This document shows, one piece after another, positions 16,858 to 23,668 of a stretch of 64,000 bases of DNA. The stretch is taken from assembly GCF_046546475.1 (NCBI RefSeq), contig NZ_JBKGXS010000005.1:296766-360765 (forward strand), in the 5' to 3' direction. The position numbers were made by a program, and so were the translations under genes. A model generated the notes under the pieces. It saw nothing but the letters and a program-made list of their open reading frames with translations, was not told the DNA's origin and did no database searches. The DNA comes from Pseudonocardia phyllosphaerae (lineage in GTDB: Bacteria; Actinomycetota; Actinomycetes; Mycobacteriales; Pseudonocardiaceae). Each line of letters opens with the position of its first letter. The stretch's first letter is position 1.

Positions 16858-17808
16858 TCAGGTGTGGGCGAGCAGCCGGACGTGGGTGCCGTCGGCGGCC
16901 CGCCACACGTGCAGGCTGTCGCAGAGCTGGCGGGCGATCCAGGTGCCCCGCCCGCGCGACTGCGACGGGTGCGGCGGCGCGAGCCCGATCAGCGGCTGGG
17001 TGATCCGGCCGTGGTCGTGCACCTCGCAGACCAGCCCCTCCGAACCGGCCCACACCGACAGATCCGCATGCGGCGCACCGTGTTCGACCGCGTTGGTGGC
17101 GACCTCGTTCACCGCCTGCACCATGTCCTCGCCACGCACCGTGTCCAGCCGGACGGCGCGGGCGGCGTCGGACACCGCGTCGCGCACCCGGGACAGCTCG
17201 AAGGTGTTGTAGCTCAGCCGCACGTCCGGCGGGCCGAGCAGGTGCGGCGGCGCGATCCTGGTGGTCGCCATGACCTCGTCGGCGGGGCGGAAGTCCGGGT
17301 TCGGCACGAGCTCGTTGCCGCTGAGCAGCAGGGGGTGGTTGGCCAGCGCCGCGGCACCGACCCTGGCGTGCAGCGGGATCCGGGGGTAGGCGCAGATCTG
17401 GGTGACCGGCAGCCCGGACAGCGAGATGTTCAGCGCGGCCTCGTACTCCACCCAGAACCCGCCGTCGACGCCGTCGAGGCTGTCGTCGTGCTCGCAGAGC
17501 AGCACCACCGGCCGGCCCGACGACGACAGCGCCCGCAGCTCCCGGGCCCGCCACGCCGCGACCGTCTGCCCGGACTCGCGGGCCGAGCGGGTCAGCGTGG
17601 TCAGCCGGCTGACCACGGCGCCGGTGCCGTCCAGGGCCTCGCGCACGCCGGTCCCGACCGGGTCGGAGACGGCCAGCACGACCTGGGCGCCGCTGTCGCG
17701 CACCGCGGCCCGGACCGTCGGCAGGGTCCGGGTGAGCAGCTCCTCCGCGTCGTCGGCGTGCACCAGGGCGTGCGCGTAGCCGCGGCGCGAGGCCGAACGG
17801 ATCTCCAT
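16858..17808 (-). CDS. MEDS-domain + HATPase anti-sigma/regulatory kinase
   Basis: This 316-residue protein has two domains. Residues 1-185 are a diverged MEDS sensory domain (YEAALNISLSGLPVTQICAYPRIPLHARVGAAALANHPLLL). Residues 200-316 are an RsbW-like GHKL ATPase with an N-box in VQAVNEVATNAVEHG and G-box-like VHDHGRITQPL and SRGRGTWIARQLCDSL. Such proteins bind anti-anti-sigma STAS partners, or act as serine kinases on them. It lies 19 bp downstream of a MEDS-STAS gene on the same strand, so the two probably form one partner-switching pair. No sigma factor gene is adjacent. Confidence 0.85.
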   Translation of the reverse strand: MEIRSASRRGYAHALVHADDAEELLTRTLPTVRAAVRDSGAQVVLAVSDPVGTGVREALDGTGAVVSRLTTLTRSARESGQTVAAWRARELRALSSSGRPVVLLCEHDDSLDGVDGGFWVEYEAALNISLSGLPVTQICAYPRIPLHARVGAAALANHPLLLSGNELVPNPDFRPADEVMATTRIAPPHLLGPPDVRLSYNTFELSRVRDAVSDAARAVRLDTVRGEDMVQAVNEVATNAVEHGAPHADLSVWAGSEGLVCEVHDHGRITQPLIGLAPPHPSQSRGRGTWIARQLCDSLHVWRAADGTHVRLLAHT

Positions 17809-17827
17809 GCCGGGTGTCCCTTCCTGA

Positions 17828-18733
17828 TCAGCCGAACGGCGGGGGCGCGACGGGCAGGGGCGCGTCGGTGAAGCTCAGCTGGGGGGAGAACGCGGCGCCG
17901 CACCGGTCCAGCACCCGCTGCACCCGCGGGCGCACCCGGTGCAGCACGAGCCGGTGGGTGGCCGGGAACGCCTCGGCCGCGTGCACCAGTGCCGCCGCCG
18001 TCGCGACGTCCACGAACCGGACCGAGGCCAGGTCCAGGCCGATCTCGGCGGAGGCGTCGGGGGAGCGCAGCACGGCGTCGAGCGAGGAGTGCAGCAGCGA
18101 GGTGATCTTGGTGCGGTTGCTGTGGTCGATCTCGCCTGCGAGGCGGGCGTGACCGGGGCCGAGGCGGACGATGCGCAGCAGGCCGTCGTCGTAGGCGCCG
18201 ACCGGGGCCAGGTGGTCCCGGTGCAGCGCCTGCATGATCTCGATCTGGTCGCCGGGGAAGTGCGCGTGGTCGTAGGTGCACAGCGCGGTCAGGGCGTGGT
18301 CGTTCTCCCGGACCAGGCGGGCGAGCAGGCCGTCGTACTCCGGCAGGCTGGCCACCGCGCCCGGCGCGATCGTGCCGTGCATCTGCCCGGTGAAGCGCAT
18401 GCCGTTCCAGCCGCCGGCCAGGCTGCGGGCGACCTCGTCGCTCACGCCGGCGTGCACGTCGGGCAGCGGCAGCGCGAAGATCCTGCGGGTGCCCTCGGGC
18501 GGGATGATGTCGAGCTGGCGGGACCGGAGCAGGGACTCGACGTCGTGGCCGTCCTCGTCGAGCCGGCGCAGGAGGCGGTCGGCCGCGCCGTCGTCGTCGT
18601 AGAAGACGATGCGCTCGTCGCGGGCCACGCCCTGCGAGACGAACCCTGCGGTCAGCTCGCCGAGGTGCTCGGGGCTGTCCGGGATCGCGCAGACGTGATC
18701 GCCGGACGACAGATCGTCCGCAACCTTGATCAC
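17828..18733 (-). CDS. MEDS-domain + STAS anti-anti-sigma protein
   Basis: This 301-residue protein has an N-terminal MEDS sensory domain (GDHVCAIPDSPEHLGELTAGFVSQGVARDERIVFYDDDG ... ALCTYDHAHFPGDQIEIMQALH, about 10-180). A C-terminal STAS domain follows (ARLAGEIDHSNRTKITSLLHSSLDAVL ... IGLDLASVRFVDVATAAALVHAAEAF, about 190-285). The usual phosphoserine position in the STAS core (D-S-S) reads FVDVATA, with Thr or Ala in place of Ser. That may mean no phosphorylation or use of the threonine. It is the first gene of an operon with the MEDS-HATPase gene. Confidence 0.85.
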   Translation of the reverse strand: MIKVADDLSSGDHVCAIPDSPEHLGELTAGFVSQGVARDERIVFYDDDGAADRLLRRLDEDGHDVESLLRSRQLDIIPPEGTRRIFALPLPDVHAGVSDEVARSLAGGWNGMRFTGQMHGTIAPGAVASLPEYDGLLARLVRENDHALTALCTYDHAHFPGDQIEIMQALHRDHLAPVGAYDDGLLRIVRLGPGHARLAGEIDHSNRTKITSLLHSSLDAVLRSPDASAEIGLDLASVRFVDVATAAALVHAAEAFPATHRLVLHRVRPRVQRVLDRCGAAFSPQLSFTDAPLPVAPPPFG

Positions 18734-18964
18734 GTGTCACCTACCGCGGCGGCCGGGGGAGCCCGCCCGAGTCTCGACTGTTCCCGCTCGTCTCCCGGGC
18801 ACCACGGGGGGAGGTGGCCCGGGGGACGCAGCGAGAACCGTACGGACGTCCGACTGGGCGCCCCGAGACCTACCGCGGCGTAGCGCGCCGAACTGTCGCC
18901 GACGCGCGACGAGCGGTGCGACGACCGGTGACAGGGGGATGCCGACCGGGCGACGCAGACCGGG

Positions 18965-19507
18965 TCACGAACCCGTGATCTCCACCGACGTCGTCGCGCT
19001 GCCCTTGATGGTCTGCAGGACCACGCAGTACCGCTCGGTCAGCTTCACCAGGGTCGCGCGCTGCTCCTCGGTCGCGCCGTGGGTGTCCAGGTCGAAGGTC
19101 AGCCGGATGGCCCGGAACCCCACCGGGGCGTCCTTGGCGACGCCGAGGGTGCCGCGGAAGTCGAGGTCGCCCTCGGCCCGCACGGCGCCGGTGACCTCCA
19201 GCTCCAGGGCGGTGGCGACCGCGCGCAGGGTCACGCCTGCGCAGGCGACCAGCGCCTCGAGCAGCATGTCGCCCGAGCACAGCTGGGTGCCGTCGCCGCC
19301 GGTGGCCGGGTGCAGGCCCGCCTCGGCGATCGCCCGGCCGGTGTCGACCTTGCAGGCGACGCCTGCGCCGAGCTCGCCGTCGGCGTGCAGGGTGACGACG
19401 GCGGACTCCGGGTCGTCGCGGTACTGCTGCTTGAGCGGATCCTGGGCGCCCTTGAGGGCGTCGCGCAGCGAGGGGCCGGTGTTCTGGTTCTCGGTCACGT
19501 CGGTCAC
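18965..19507 (-). CDS. OsmC-family peroxiredoxin
   Basis: This 180-residue OsmC/Ohr-fold protein has a cysteine in QLCSGDMLLEALVACAGVTLRAVA and a second in TERYCVVLQTI, the usual two redox cysteines of the family. It reduces organic hydroperoxides with a dithiol donor. Its N-terminus (PSLRDALKGAQDPLKQQYRDDPESA) is an extended arm seen in actinobacterial OsmC proteins. It is divergent from the phosphatidyltransferase gene, with about 60 bp between starts. Confidence 0.88.
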   Translation of the reverse strand: MTDVTENQNTGPSLRDALKGAQDPLKQQYRDDPESAVVTLHADGELGAGVACKVDTGRAIAEAGLHPATGGDGTQLCSGDMLLEALVACAGVTLRAVATALELEVTGAVRAEGDLDFRGTLGVAKDAPVGFRAIRLTFDLDTHGATEEQRATLVKLTERYCVVLQTIKGSATTSVEITGS

Positions 19508-19557
19508 CGGCCCATCCTCACCCCGAGCGGGCGTTCAGCACATCCCGGACGCGACGT

Positions 19558-19563
19558 TAGGCT
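19558..19563 (+). promoter_or_regulatory. -10 box TAGGCT, leaderless start of the phosphatidyltransferase gene
   Basis: TAGGCT is followed by exactly 6 bp and then the GTG at 19570, so the transcript should begin at or within a base or two of the start codon. No ribosome-binding site precedes it. Confidence 0.6.
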
Positions 19564-19569
19564 GACCGG

Positions 19570-20385
19570 GTGGCCGGGGAGAACAAGCGGGAGACGACCC
19601 GCGAGACGGTGCTGCGCGACGCGCGCGAGACCGTCCGCGACGCCCGCGAGTCGGTCCGCGACGCCCGGGACACCGTCCGGGACACGGTGCGCGACACCGT
19701 GCGGGACGCGGCCTGGGAGCACGCGGGCCCGCCGACCGGCGACGACCGCTTCCTGACCGTCCCGAACGCGCTGAGCGTGCTGCGGCTGCTCGGCATCCCG
19801 CTGTTCCTGTGGCTGATGGTCGGCCCGGAGGCCGACGCGTGGGCGATCGTCGTGCTCGCCGTCGGCGGGGTGACCGACTGGCTCGACGGCAAGCTGGCCC
19901 GGCTCCTCGACCAGTACAGCCGGTTCGGCGAGATGCTCGACCCGGCCGTCGACCGCCTCTACATCCTGGCTGCGCTGATCGGGCTGGCGGTGCGCGACAT
20001 CGTGCCCTGGTGGGCGGTGGCGGTCCTGGTGGCCCGGGACCTGGTGCTGGCGGTGTGCGTGTTCGTGCTGCGGCACCGGGGCTACGGGCCGTTCGAGGTC
20101 GTCTACCTCGGCAAGGCGGCGACCTTCGTGCTGCTCTACGCGTTCCCGCTGCTCCTGCTGGGTGATGGCACCGGCACCACGGAGTCCGTCGTCCGGGTGA
20201 TCGCGCACGCGTTCGCGGCCTGGGGCGTGGGCCTCTACCTCTGGACCGGTGCGCTCTACCTGGCGGAGTTCGTGCTGGCCGTGCGGCGTCCGCTCGCCCC
20301 GGCCGCGGGCCCCGGCGACGGCCCGGCAGACGCGTCCGGGGGAGCGGTCCGGGCCCGAATGGATCACCCGGGCGCCGGGGGCTAG
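19570..20385 (+). CDS. CDP-alcohol phosphatidyltransferase with N-terminal amphipathic repeats
   Basis: This 271-residue membrane enzyme has the full CDP-alcohol motif DWLDGKLARLLDQYSRFGEMLDPAVD, with the four metal-binding aspartates. About five hydrophobic helices follow from residue 65 on. It transfers a phosphatidyl group to an alcohol such as glycerol phosphate or inositol phosphate; the acceptor is not decidable. Residues 6-45 are unusual: a run of RETVRDA-type heptads (DARETVRDARESVRDARD...) predicted to form one long charged helix. A homologous gene lies upstream of gcvH in mycobacteria, which supports the conserved block. Confidence 0.9.
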   Translation: MAGENKRETTRETVLRDARETVRDARESVRDARDTVRDTVRDTVRDAAWEHAGPPTGDDRFLTVPNALSVLRLLGIPLFLWLMVGPEADAWAIVVLAVGGVTDWLDGKLARLLDQYSRFGEMLDPAVDRLYILAALIGLAVRDIVPWWAVAVLVARDLVLAVCVFVLRHRGYGPFEVVYLGKAATFVLLYAFPLLLLGDGTGTTESVVRVIAHAFAAWGVGLYLWTGALYLAEFVLAVRRPLAPAAGPGDGPADASGGAVRARMDHPGAGG

Positions 20386-20388
20386 GCT
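20383..20388 (+). promoter_or_regulatory. -10 box TAGGCT of gcvH, formed partly by the upstream stop codon
   Basis: The TAG stop of the phosphatidyltransferase gene (20383-20385) is the first half of TAGGCT. Six bp later comes the gcvH GTG, so gcvH has its own leaderless promoter built on the neighbour's stop codon. Confidence 0.6.
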
Positions 20389-20394
20389 CGCCGT

Positions 20395-20787
20395 GTGAGT
20401 TCGGAGATTCCGTCGGACCTGATCTACACCGAGGCCCACGAGTGGGTGCGCGAGACCGGGGACGGCGTGGTGCGGATCGGTGTCACCGACCATGCCCAGT
20501 CCCAGCTCGGCGACGTCGTGTTCGTCCAGCTCCCGTCGGTCGGCGACGAGGTCGCCGCCGGGGACGCGCTGGGCGAGATCGAGTCGACCAAGTCGGTCTC
20601 GGACCTGTTCGCGCCGGTCGCCGGTGAGGTCGTCGCCGTCAACGAGGCCCTGGACGCCGGCCCGGAGCTGGTCAACTCGGGCCCCTACGCCGAGGGCTGG
20701 ATCGCCGACCTGCGGCTCGCCGAGGGCGTGACCCTCGACGGCCTGCTCGACGCCGAGGCCTACCGGCGCCTCACCGACGACGCCTGA
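20395..20787 (+). CDS. gcvH: Glycine cleavage system H protein
   Basis: This 130-residue H protein carries the lipoyl-accepting Lys66 in GEIESTKSVSDLFAPVAGEV. It also has the conserved opening SDLIYTEAHEWVRETGDGVVRIGVTDHAQSQLGDVVFVQLP. It shuttles the aminomethyl group from glycine between GcvP, GcvT and GcvL. gcvP lies about 3 kb downstream; gcvT and the L protein gene are not in the window. GTG 20395 is set by the -10 box 6 bp upstream. Confidence 0.95.
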   Translation: MSSEIPSDLIYTEAHEWVRETGDGVVRIGVTDHAQSQLGDVVFVQLPSVGDEVAAGDALGEIESTKSVSDLFAPVAGEVVAVNEALDAGPELVNSGPYAEGWIADLRLAEGVTLDGLLDAEAYRRLTDDA

Positions 20788-20810
20788 CCGGCAGCACCGA
20801 CCGGCTGCCC

Positions 20811-20870
20811 GACAGCGCTCGTCAGTGCCCGACAGTGCTCGACAGCGCTCGTCAGCGCTCGACAGCACCC
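20811..20870. repeat. Six tandem 10 bp units (GACAGCGCTC family)
   Basis: Six consecutive 10-mers occur: GACAGCGCTC, GTCAGTGCCC, GACAGTGCTC, GACAGCGCTC, GTCAGCGCTC and GACAGCACCC. They lie in the 286 bp gap between gcvH and garA. A period of about one helical turn would put every unit on the same DNA face. The rest of the gap (20871-21073) holds a GC-rich stretch and AT-richer sequence at 20960-21005, likely the garA promoter. Confidence 0.75.
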
Positions 20871-21073
20871 GGCGACGGCCGGCCGGCTGCCCCCACCGCC
20901 CGCCGCACCGGCGGGCCCGGCGGCATCCGCCGCCACGCCGGAGTATCGCCGGGGTGTGCGGTACGGGTAGGTTCTCGAACCCGTACGCGACATCTCGTAC
21001 CGCGACACCGTCCGCCCACGCAGTTCCCGCCCGGACCCCGTCCGGGGCCCGTACCGGAGGAGGAGTCCCCGAG

Positions 21074-21523
21074 GTGACCACGAACGACCCGCGCGACGTG
21101 CCACCGGAGCGCGCACCGGAGACCACGTCGGTCTTCCGGGCGGACTTCCTCGCCGACGCGGAGCAGCCGGCCCAGGAGCAGCCGGTCTCCGGCGTCGACG
21201 GGCTGCCCGCCGGGTCGGCCCTGCTGGTGGTGCGGCGCGGCCCCAACGCCGGCTCGCGCTTCCTGCTCGACGTGCCGACCACGAGCGCGGGCCGGCACCC
21301 CGACAGCGACATCTTCCTCGACGACGTGACGGTCTCCCGCCGCCACGCCGAGTTCCGTCGCGACGCCGGTGAGTTCGTCGTCGTCGACGTCGGCAGCCTC
21401 AACGGCACCTACGTCAACCGGGAGCCGGTGGACACCGCCGTGCTCGCCAACGGCGACGAGGTGCAGATCGGCAAGTTCCGGCTGGTCTTCCTGACCGGCC
21501 CGCGCGACGGCGCGGACGACTGA
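21074..21523 (+). CDS. garA: FHA-domain metabolic regulator GarA
   Basis: This 149-residue protein aligns throughout with mycobacterial GarA and corynebacterial OdhI. The N-terminal phospho-switch PETTSVFRADFL has adjacent threonines at 17 and 18. The FHA domain (about 55-130) contains SAGRHPDSDIFLDDVTVSRRHAEF and DVGSLNGTYVNREPVD, with the phosphothreonine-binding Arg, Ser and Asn. Unphosphorylated GarA inhibits 2-oxoglutarate dehydrogenase/decarboxylase and glutamate dehydrogenase; phosphorylation by PknB or PknG locks it closed. The GTG start at 21074 gives the family's usual length. Confidence 0.95.
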   Translation: MTTNDPRDVPPERAPETTSVFRADFLADAEQPAQEQPVSGVDGLPAGSALLVVRRGPNAGSRFLLDVPTTSAGRHPDSDIFLDDVTVSRRHAEFRRDAGEFVVVDVGSLNGTYVNREPVDTAVLANGDEVQIGKFRLVFLTGPRDGADD

Positions 21524-21544
21524 GCGGACGCCTGACCCGTCCGC
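21524..21544 (+). terminator. Short hairpin directly after garA
   Basis: GCGGACG (21524-21530) and CGTCCGC (21538-21544) form a 7 bp stem with the loop CCTGACC immediately after the garA stop. There is no T-run, so termination is uncertain. Confidence 0.4.
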
Positions 21545-21627
21545 GCCCGCCGGACGGCCGTGTGACGATCGTCGAAAAGGCGCCGTCGCACCCCGTCCGG
21601 AGGTGCGCGTACGGGCCGCGGCCCGTG

Positions 21628-21633
21628 TAGCGT
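21628..21633 (+). promoter_or_regulatory. -10 box TAGCGT before a small leader ORF
   Basis: TAGCGT, 6 bp and then GTG 21640 is the leaderless arrangement seen at many genes here. It predicts a transcript beginning at the small ORF ahead of the BFN nuclease gene. Confidence 0.5.
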
Positions 21634-21639
21634 CGGAAG

Positions 21640-21735
21640 GTGTCGGTGGTGGAGGCAAAGGCGACCAGGGCGGCCGGGGTTGCGAATCCCCCCGCGCCGG
21701 CCAGCAGGCCCTTCAGGGCCGGGGAGGCGGGCTGA
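21640..21735 (+). CDS. Small leaderless ORF coupled to the BFN nuclease gene
   Basis: This 31-codon frame starts at a GTG 6 bp after a -10 box. It ends at TGA 21733-21735, which overlaps the ATG of the next gene (TGATG). The peptide (VSVVEAKATRAAGVANPP...) has no recognisable domain. The position suggests a leader whose translation delivers ribosomes to the downstream gene, which has no strong ribosome site of its own. A non-coding leader is the alternative. Confidence 0.4.
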   Translation: MSVVEAKATRAAGVANPPAPASRPFRAGEAG

Positions 21736-22211
21736 TGAGCGAGATGCGCGTCGTGGGGGTCCGGGTCGAGCTCCCGGCCAACCAGCCGATCCTGTTGCTC
21801 CGGGAGACCAACGGGGACCGCTACCTCCCGATCTGGATCGGGTCGGTCGAGGCCACCGCGATCGCCCTGGAGCAGCAGGGCGTGAAGCCGGCCCGTCCGC
21901 TGACCCATGACCTCCTGAAGGACGTCATCGGTGCCCTCGGGCGCCGCCTCGAGCAGGTCCGGGTGACCGACCTGCAGGAGGGCACGTTCTACGCCGAGCT
22001 GATCTTCGACGGCGGCGTGACCGTCTCCGCCCGCCCGAGCGACTCGATCGCCCTCGCCCTGCGCACCGGGGTCCCGGTGCACGCCGACGAGAGCGTCCTG
22101 GCCGAGGCGGGGCTCGTCATCCCGGACGAGCAGGAGGACGAGGTCGAGAAGTTCCGCGAGTTCCTGGACTCGGTGTCCCCGGAGGACTTCCGGGGCGCGC
22201 AGCCCGGATAG
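21735..22211 (+). CDS. Bifunctional nuclease family (BFN/DUF151) protein
   Basis: This 158-residue protein matches the BFN domain along its length: MRVVGVRVELPANQPILLLRETNGDRYLPIWIGSVEATAIALEQQG, RPLTHDLLKDVI, and VSARPSDSIALALRTGVPVHADE. The C-terminal acidic tail is common in actinobacteria. Plant and bacterial relatives show RNase and DNase activity; the cellular role is unclear. The mycobacterial orthologue sits between two MerR genes next to garA. Here the MerR gene normally upstream is absent and a small ORF takes its place. Confidence 0.9.
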   Translation: MSEMRVVGVRVELPANQPILLLRETNGDRYLPIWIGSVEATAIALEQQGVKPARPLTHDLLKDVIGALGRRLEQVRVTDLQEGTFYAELIFDGGVTVSARPSDSIALALRTGVPVHADESVLAEAGLVIPDEQEDEVEKFREFLDSVSPEDFRGAQPG

Positions 22212-22267
22212 GTCACGCACGGCCACGATCGGTGCGCCGTCCGGTAGGTAGGGCGCGGCGAGCCGCG

Positions 22268-22296
22268 TTGACCGCCCCGTTCGGCGCGCCTACCGT
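22268..22296 (+). promoter_or_regulatory. Sigma-70-type promoter of the MerR gene
   Basis: TTGACC (22268-22273), a 17 bp spacer and TACCGT (22291-22296) make a good housekeeping promoter. Transcription should start near 22303, just before a perfect inverted repeat. Confidence 0.55.
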
Positions 22297-22311
22297 CGTC
22301 GGAACTGATGA

Positions 22312-22332
22312 CACTCGTGGAACTCACGAGTG
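22312..22332. promoter_or_regulatory. Perfect inverted repeat in the MerR gene leader
   Basis: CACTCGTG (22312-22319) and CACGAGTG (22325-22332) are separated by GAACT. The repeat lies 10 bp after the predicted transcription start. It could be an operator for autoregulation or an RNA hairpin. Confidence 0.5.
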
Positions 22333-22356
22333 GGCCGAGGCGAGGGAGACCGCGCG

Positions 22357-22932
22357 GTGCAGACGCCACCCGAGGGGCCGGACCAGGGAGAGCTGTTCCC
22401 GGACCCGCTGGTCGGCGACGGACTGGACGAGGTGTCCGACCAGCTGGTCGGGTTCCGCGGCCCGACCGCCTGCCAGGTCGTCGGTATCACCTACCGGCAG
22501 CTGGACTACTGGGCCCGTACAGGCCTGGTGGCGCCGTCGATCCGCAACGCCGCCGGCTCCGGCAGCCAGCGGCTGTACTCGTTCAAGGACGTGCTCGTCC
22601 TCAAGATCGTGAAGCGGCTGCTCGACGCGGGGGTGTCCCTGCAGAACATCCGGATAGCGGTCGAGCACCTGCGCCGGCGCGGGATACGGGACCTGGCCGG
22701 CATCACCCTGTTCTCCGACGGCACCACCGTCTACGAGTGCACCTCCCCGGAGGAGGTCGTCGACCTGCTCCAGGGCGGCCAGGGTGTCTTCGGGATCGCC
22801 GTCTCCGGCGCGATGCGCGAGATCACCGGCGTGATCAAGGACTTCCCGGCCGAGCGGGCCGACGGCGGCGTCGTCGACGAGTCCCCCGAGGACGAGCTGG
22901 CCCGCCGCCGATCGCGCAAGGCGATCTCCTAG
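22357..22932 (+). CDS. MerR-family regulator (orthologue of mycobacterial Rv1830)
   Basis: This 191-residue MerR protein has its winged helix at GPTACQVVGITYRQLDYWARTGLVAPSIRNAAGSGSQRLYSFKDVLVLKIVKRLLDAGVSLQNIRIAVEHLR. The C-terminal half (TLFSDGTTVYECTSPEEVVDLLQGGQGVFGIAVSGAMREITGVI) is nearly invariant in this orthologue group. The N-terminus contains DQGELFPD, also conserved. Mycobacterial work links the group to cell-division gene control. GTG 22357 has GAGGGAG about 9 bp upstream; a GTG at 22330 is a longer alternative. Confidence 0.92.
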   Translation: MQTPPEGPDQGELFPDPLVGDGLDEVSDQLVGFRGPTACQVVGITYRQLDYWARTGLVAPSIRNAAGSGSQRLYSFKDVLVLKIVKRLLDAGVSLQNIRIAVEHLRRRGIRDLAGITLFSDGTTVYECTSPEEVVDLLQGGQGVFGIAVSGAMREITGVIKDFPAERADGGVVDESPEDELARRRSRKAIS

Positions 22933-22935
22933 CTC

Positions 22936-23049
22936 ACGCGACGGTGCTGATGCGCCGCTCCGGCAGGCCTACGCGACGGTATTGATGCGCCGCTCCGGCA
23001 GGCCTACGCGACGGTATTGATGCGCCGCTCCGGCAGGCCTACGCGACGG
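22936..23049. repeat. Three tandem 35 bp units plus partial, spanning a stop codon
   Basis: Units at 22936-22970, 22971-23005 and 23006-23040 are almost identical (ACGCGACGGTATTGATGCGC...), followed by a 9 bp partial copy inside the yiaA-like gene. Each copy includes the CTA that is the minus-strand TAG stop of that gene, so the gene's 3' end appears to have been reduplicated into the convergent gap. A unit of 35 bp puts the copied stop in all three frames. Confidence 0.85.
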
Positions 23050-23341
23050 CTCGGAACGGGTCGTGCTCGGCCAGCAGCTTGTCCATCCGCGCCTGGTCGA
23101 CCCGGTTGACCACGGTCAGGCTCTCCTGCCGGTCCCGGACGCACTTGGCCAGGGTGAACGCCGAGGTGATCGCGTACAGCACGGCGATCGCCAGGAACGC
23201 CTTCACCCACGCGTCGACGGGCAGGTAGAGCGTCCCCACGACGACGGCGGCCAGCGAGACGCCGAACGACACCATCGCCTGCATGTGGAACGCGGCGGTC
23301 GTCGCGGGCGTGGTGTTCGGAGTGTTCTGCGAAGCGGTCAT
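23039..23341 (-). CDS. YiaA/YiaB-type small inner-membrane protein
   Basis: This 100-residue protein has two predicted transmembrane helices (FHMQAMVSFGVSLAAVVVGTLYLP and WVKAFLAIAVLYAITSAFTLAKCV) and a cytoplasmic tail VRDRQESLTVVNRVDQARMDKLLAEHDPF. This matches the YiaAB two-helix domain, whose function is not established. It is divergent from the glycine riboswitch and gcvP. Its stop codon lies in a tandem repeat. Confidence 0.8.
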   Translation of the reverse strand: MTASQNTPNTTPATTAAFHMQAMVSFGVSLAAVVVGTLYLPVDAWVKAFLAIAVLYAITSAFTLAKCVRDRQESLTVVNRVDQARMDKLLAEHDPFRAVA

Positions 23342-23426
23342 GGCGCAAGTGTGACGAGGCGGAAACCTCACCGGCGCCGTGGAACTACGCAGATCGGCGT
23401 TACGCTGGCACCGGACGTCGACGACC

Positions 23427-23630
23427 CCGTGCGGGAGAGACCCGGTGCACACAGCCGGGCGCCGAAGGAGCAATCCCCTTCCCGGAATCTCTCAGGCACA
23501 CGGACCGCGCGGTCGAGACACCTCTGGAAAGCGACGGGCGCTCACGGGGAGCCCGTCCGCCGACGGGGAAAGCCCGAAGCCTCGGGTGAATCTCTCAGGC
23601 GCCCGCACCACGGGCACTGACAGAGGGGGA
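23427..23630 (+). promoter_or_regulatory. Tandem glycine riboswitch upstream of gcvP
   Basis: Two glycine aptamers follow each other. The first starts GTGCGGGAGAGACC and contains GCCGAAGGAGCAA and GGAATCTCTCAGGCAC. The second starts ACCTCTGGAAAGCG and contains GACGGGGAAAGCCC, GTGAATCTCTCAGGCGC and the closing ACTGACAGAGG. The repeated AATCTCTCAGGC is the class hallmark. A -10 box TACGCT lies at 23401-23406. Known tandem glycine riboswitches turn on glycine-cleavage genes when glycine is bound. Confidence 0.95.
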
Positions 23631-23668
23631 GGGGCCGACCGCCCGCCCCGACCTGCCCAGGAGGCGCC

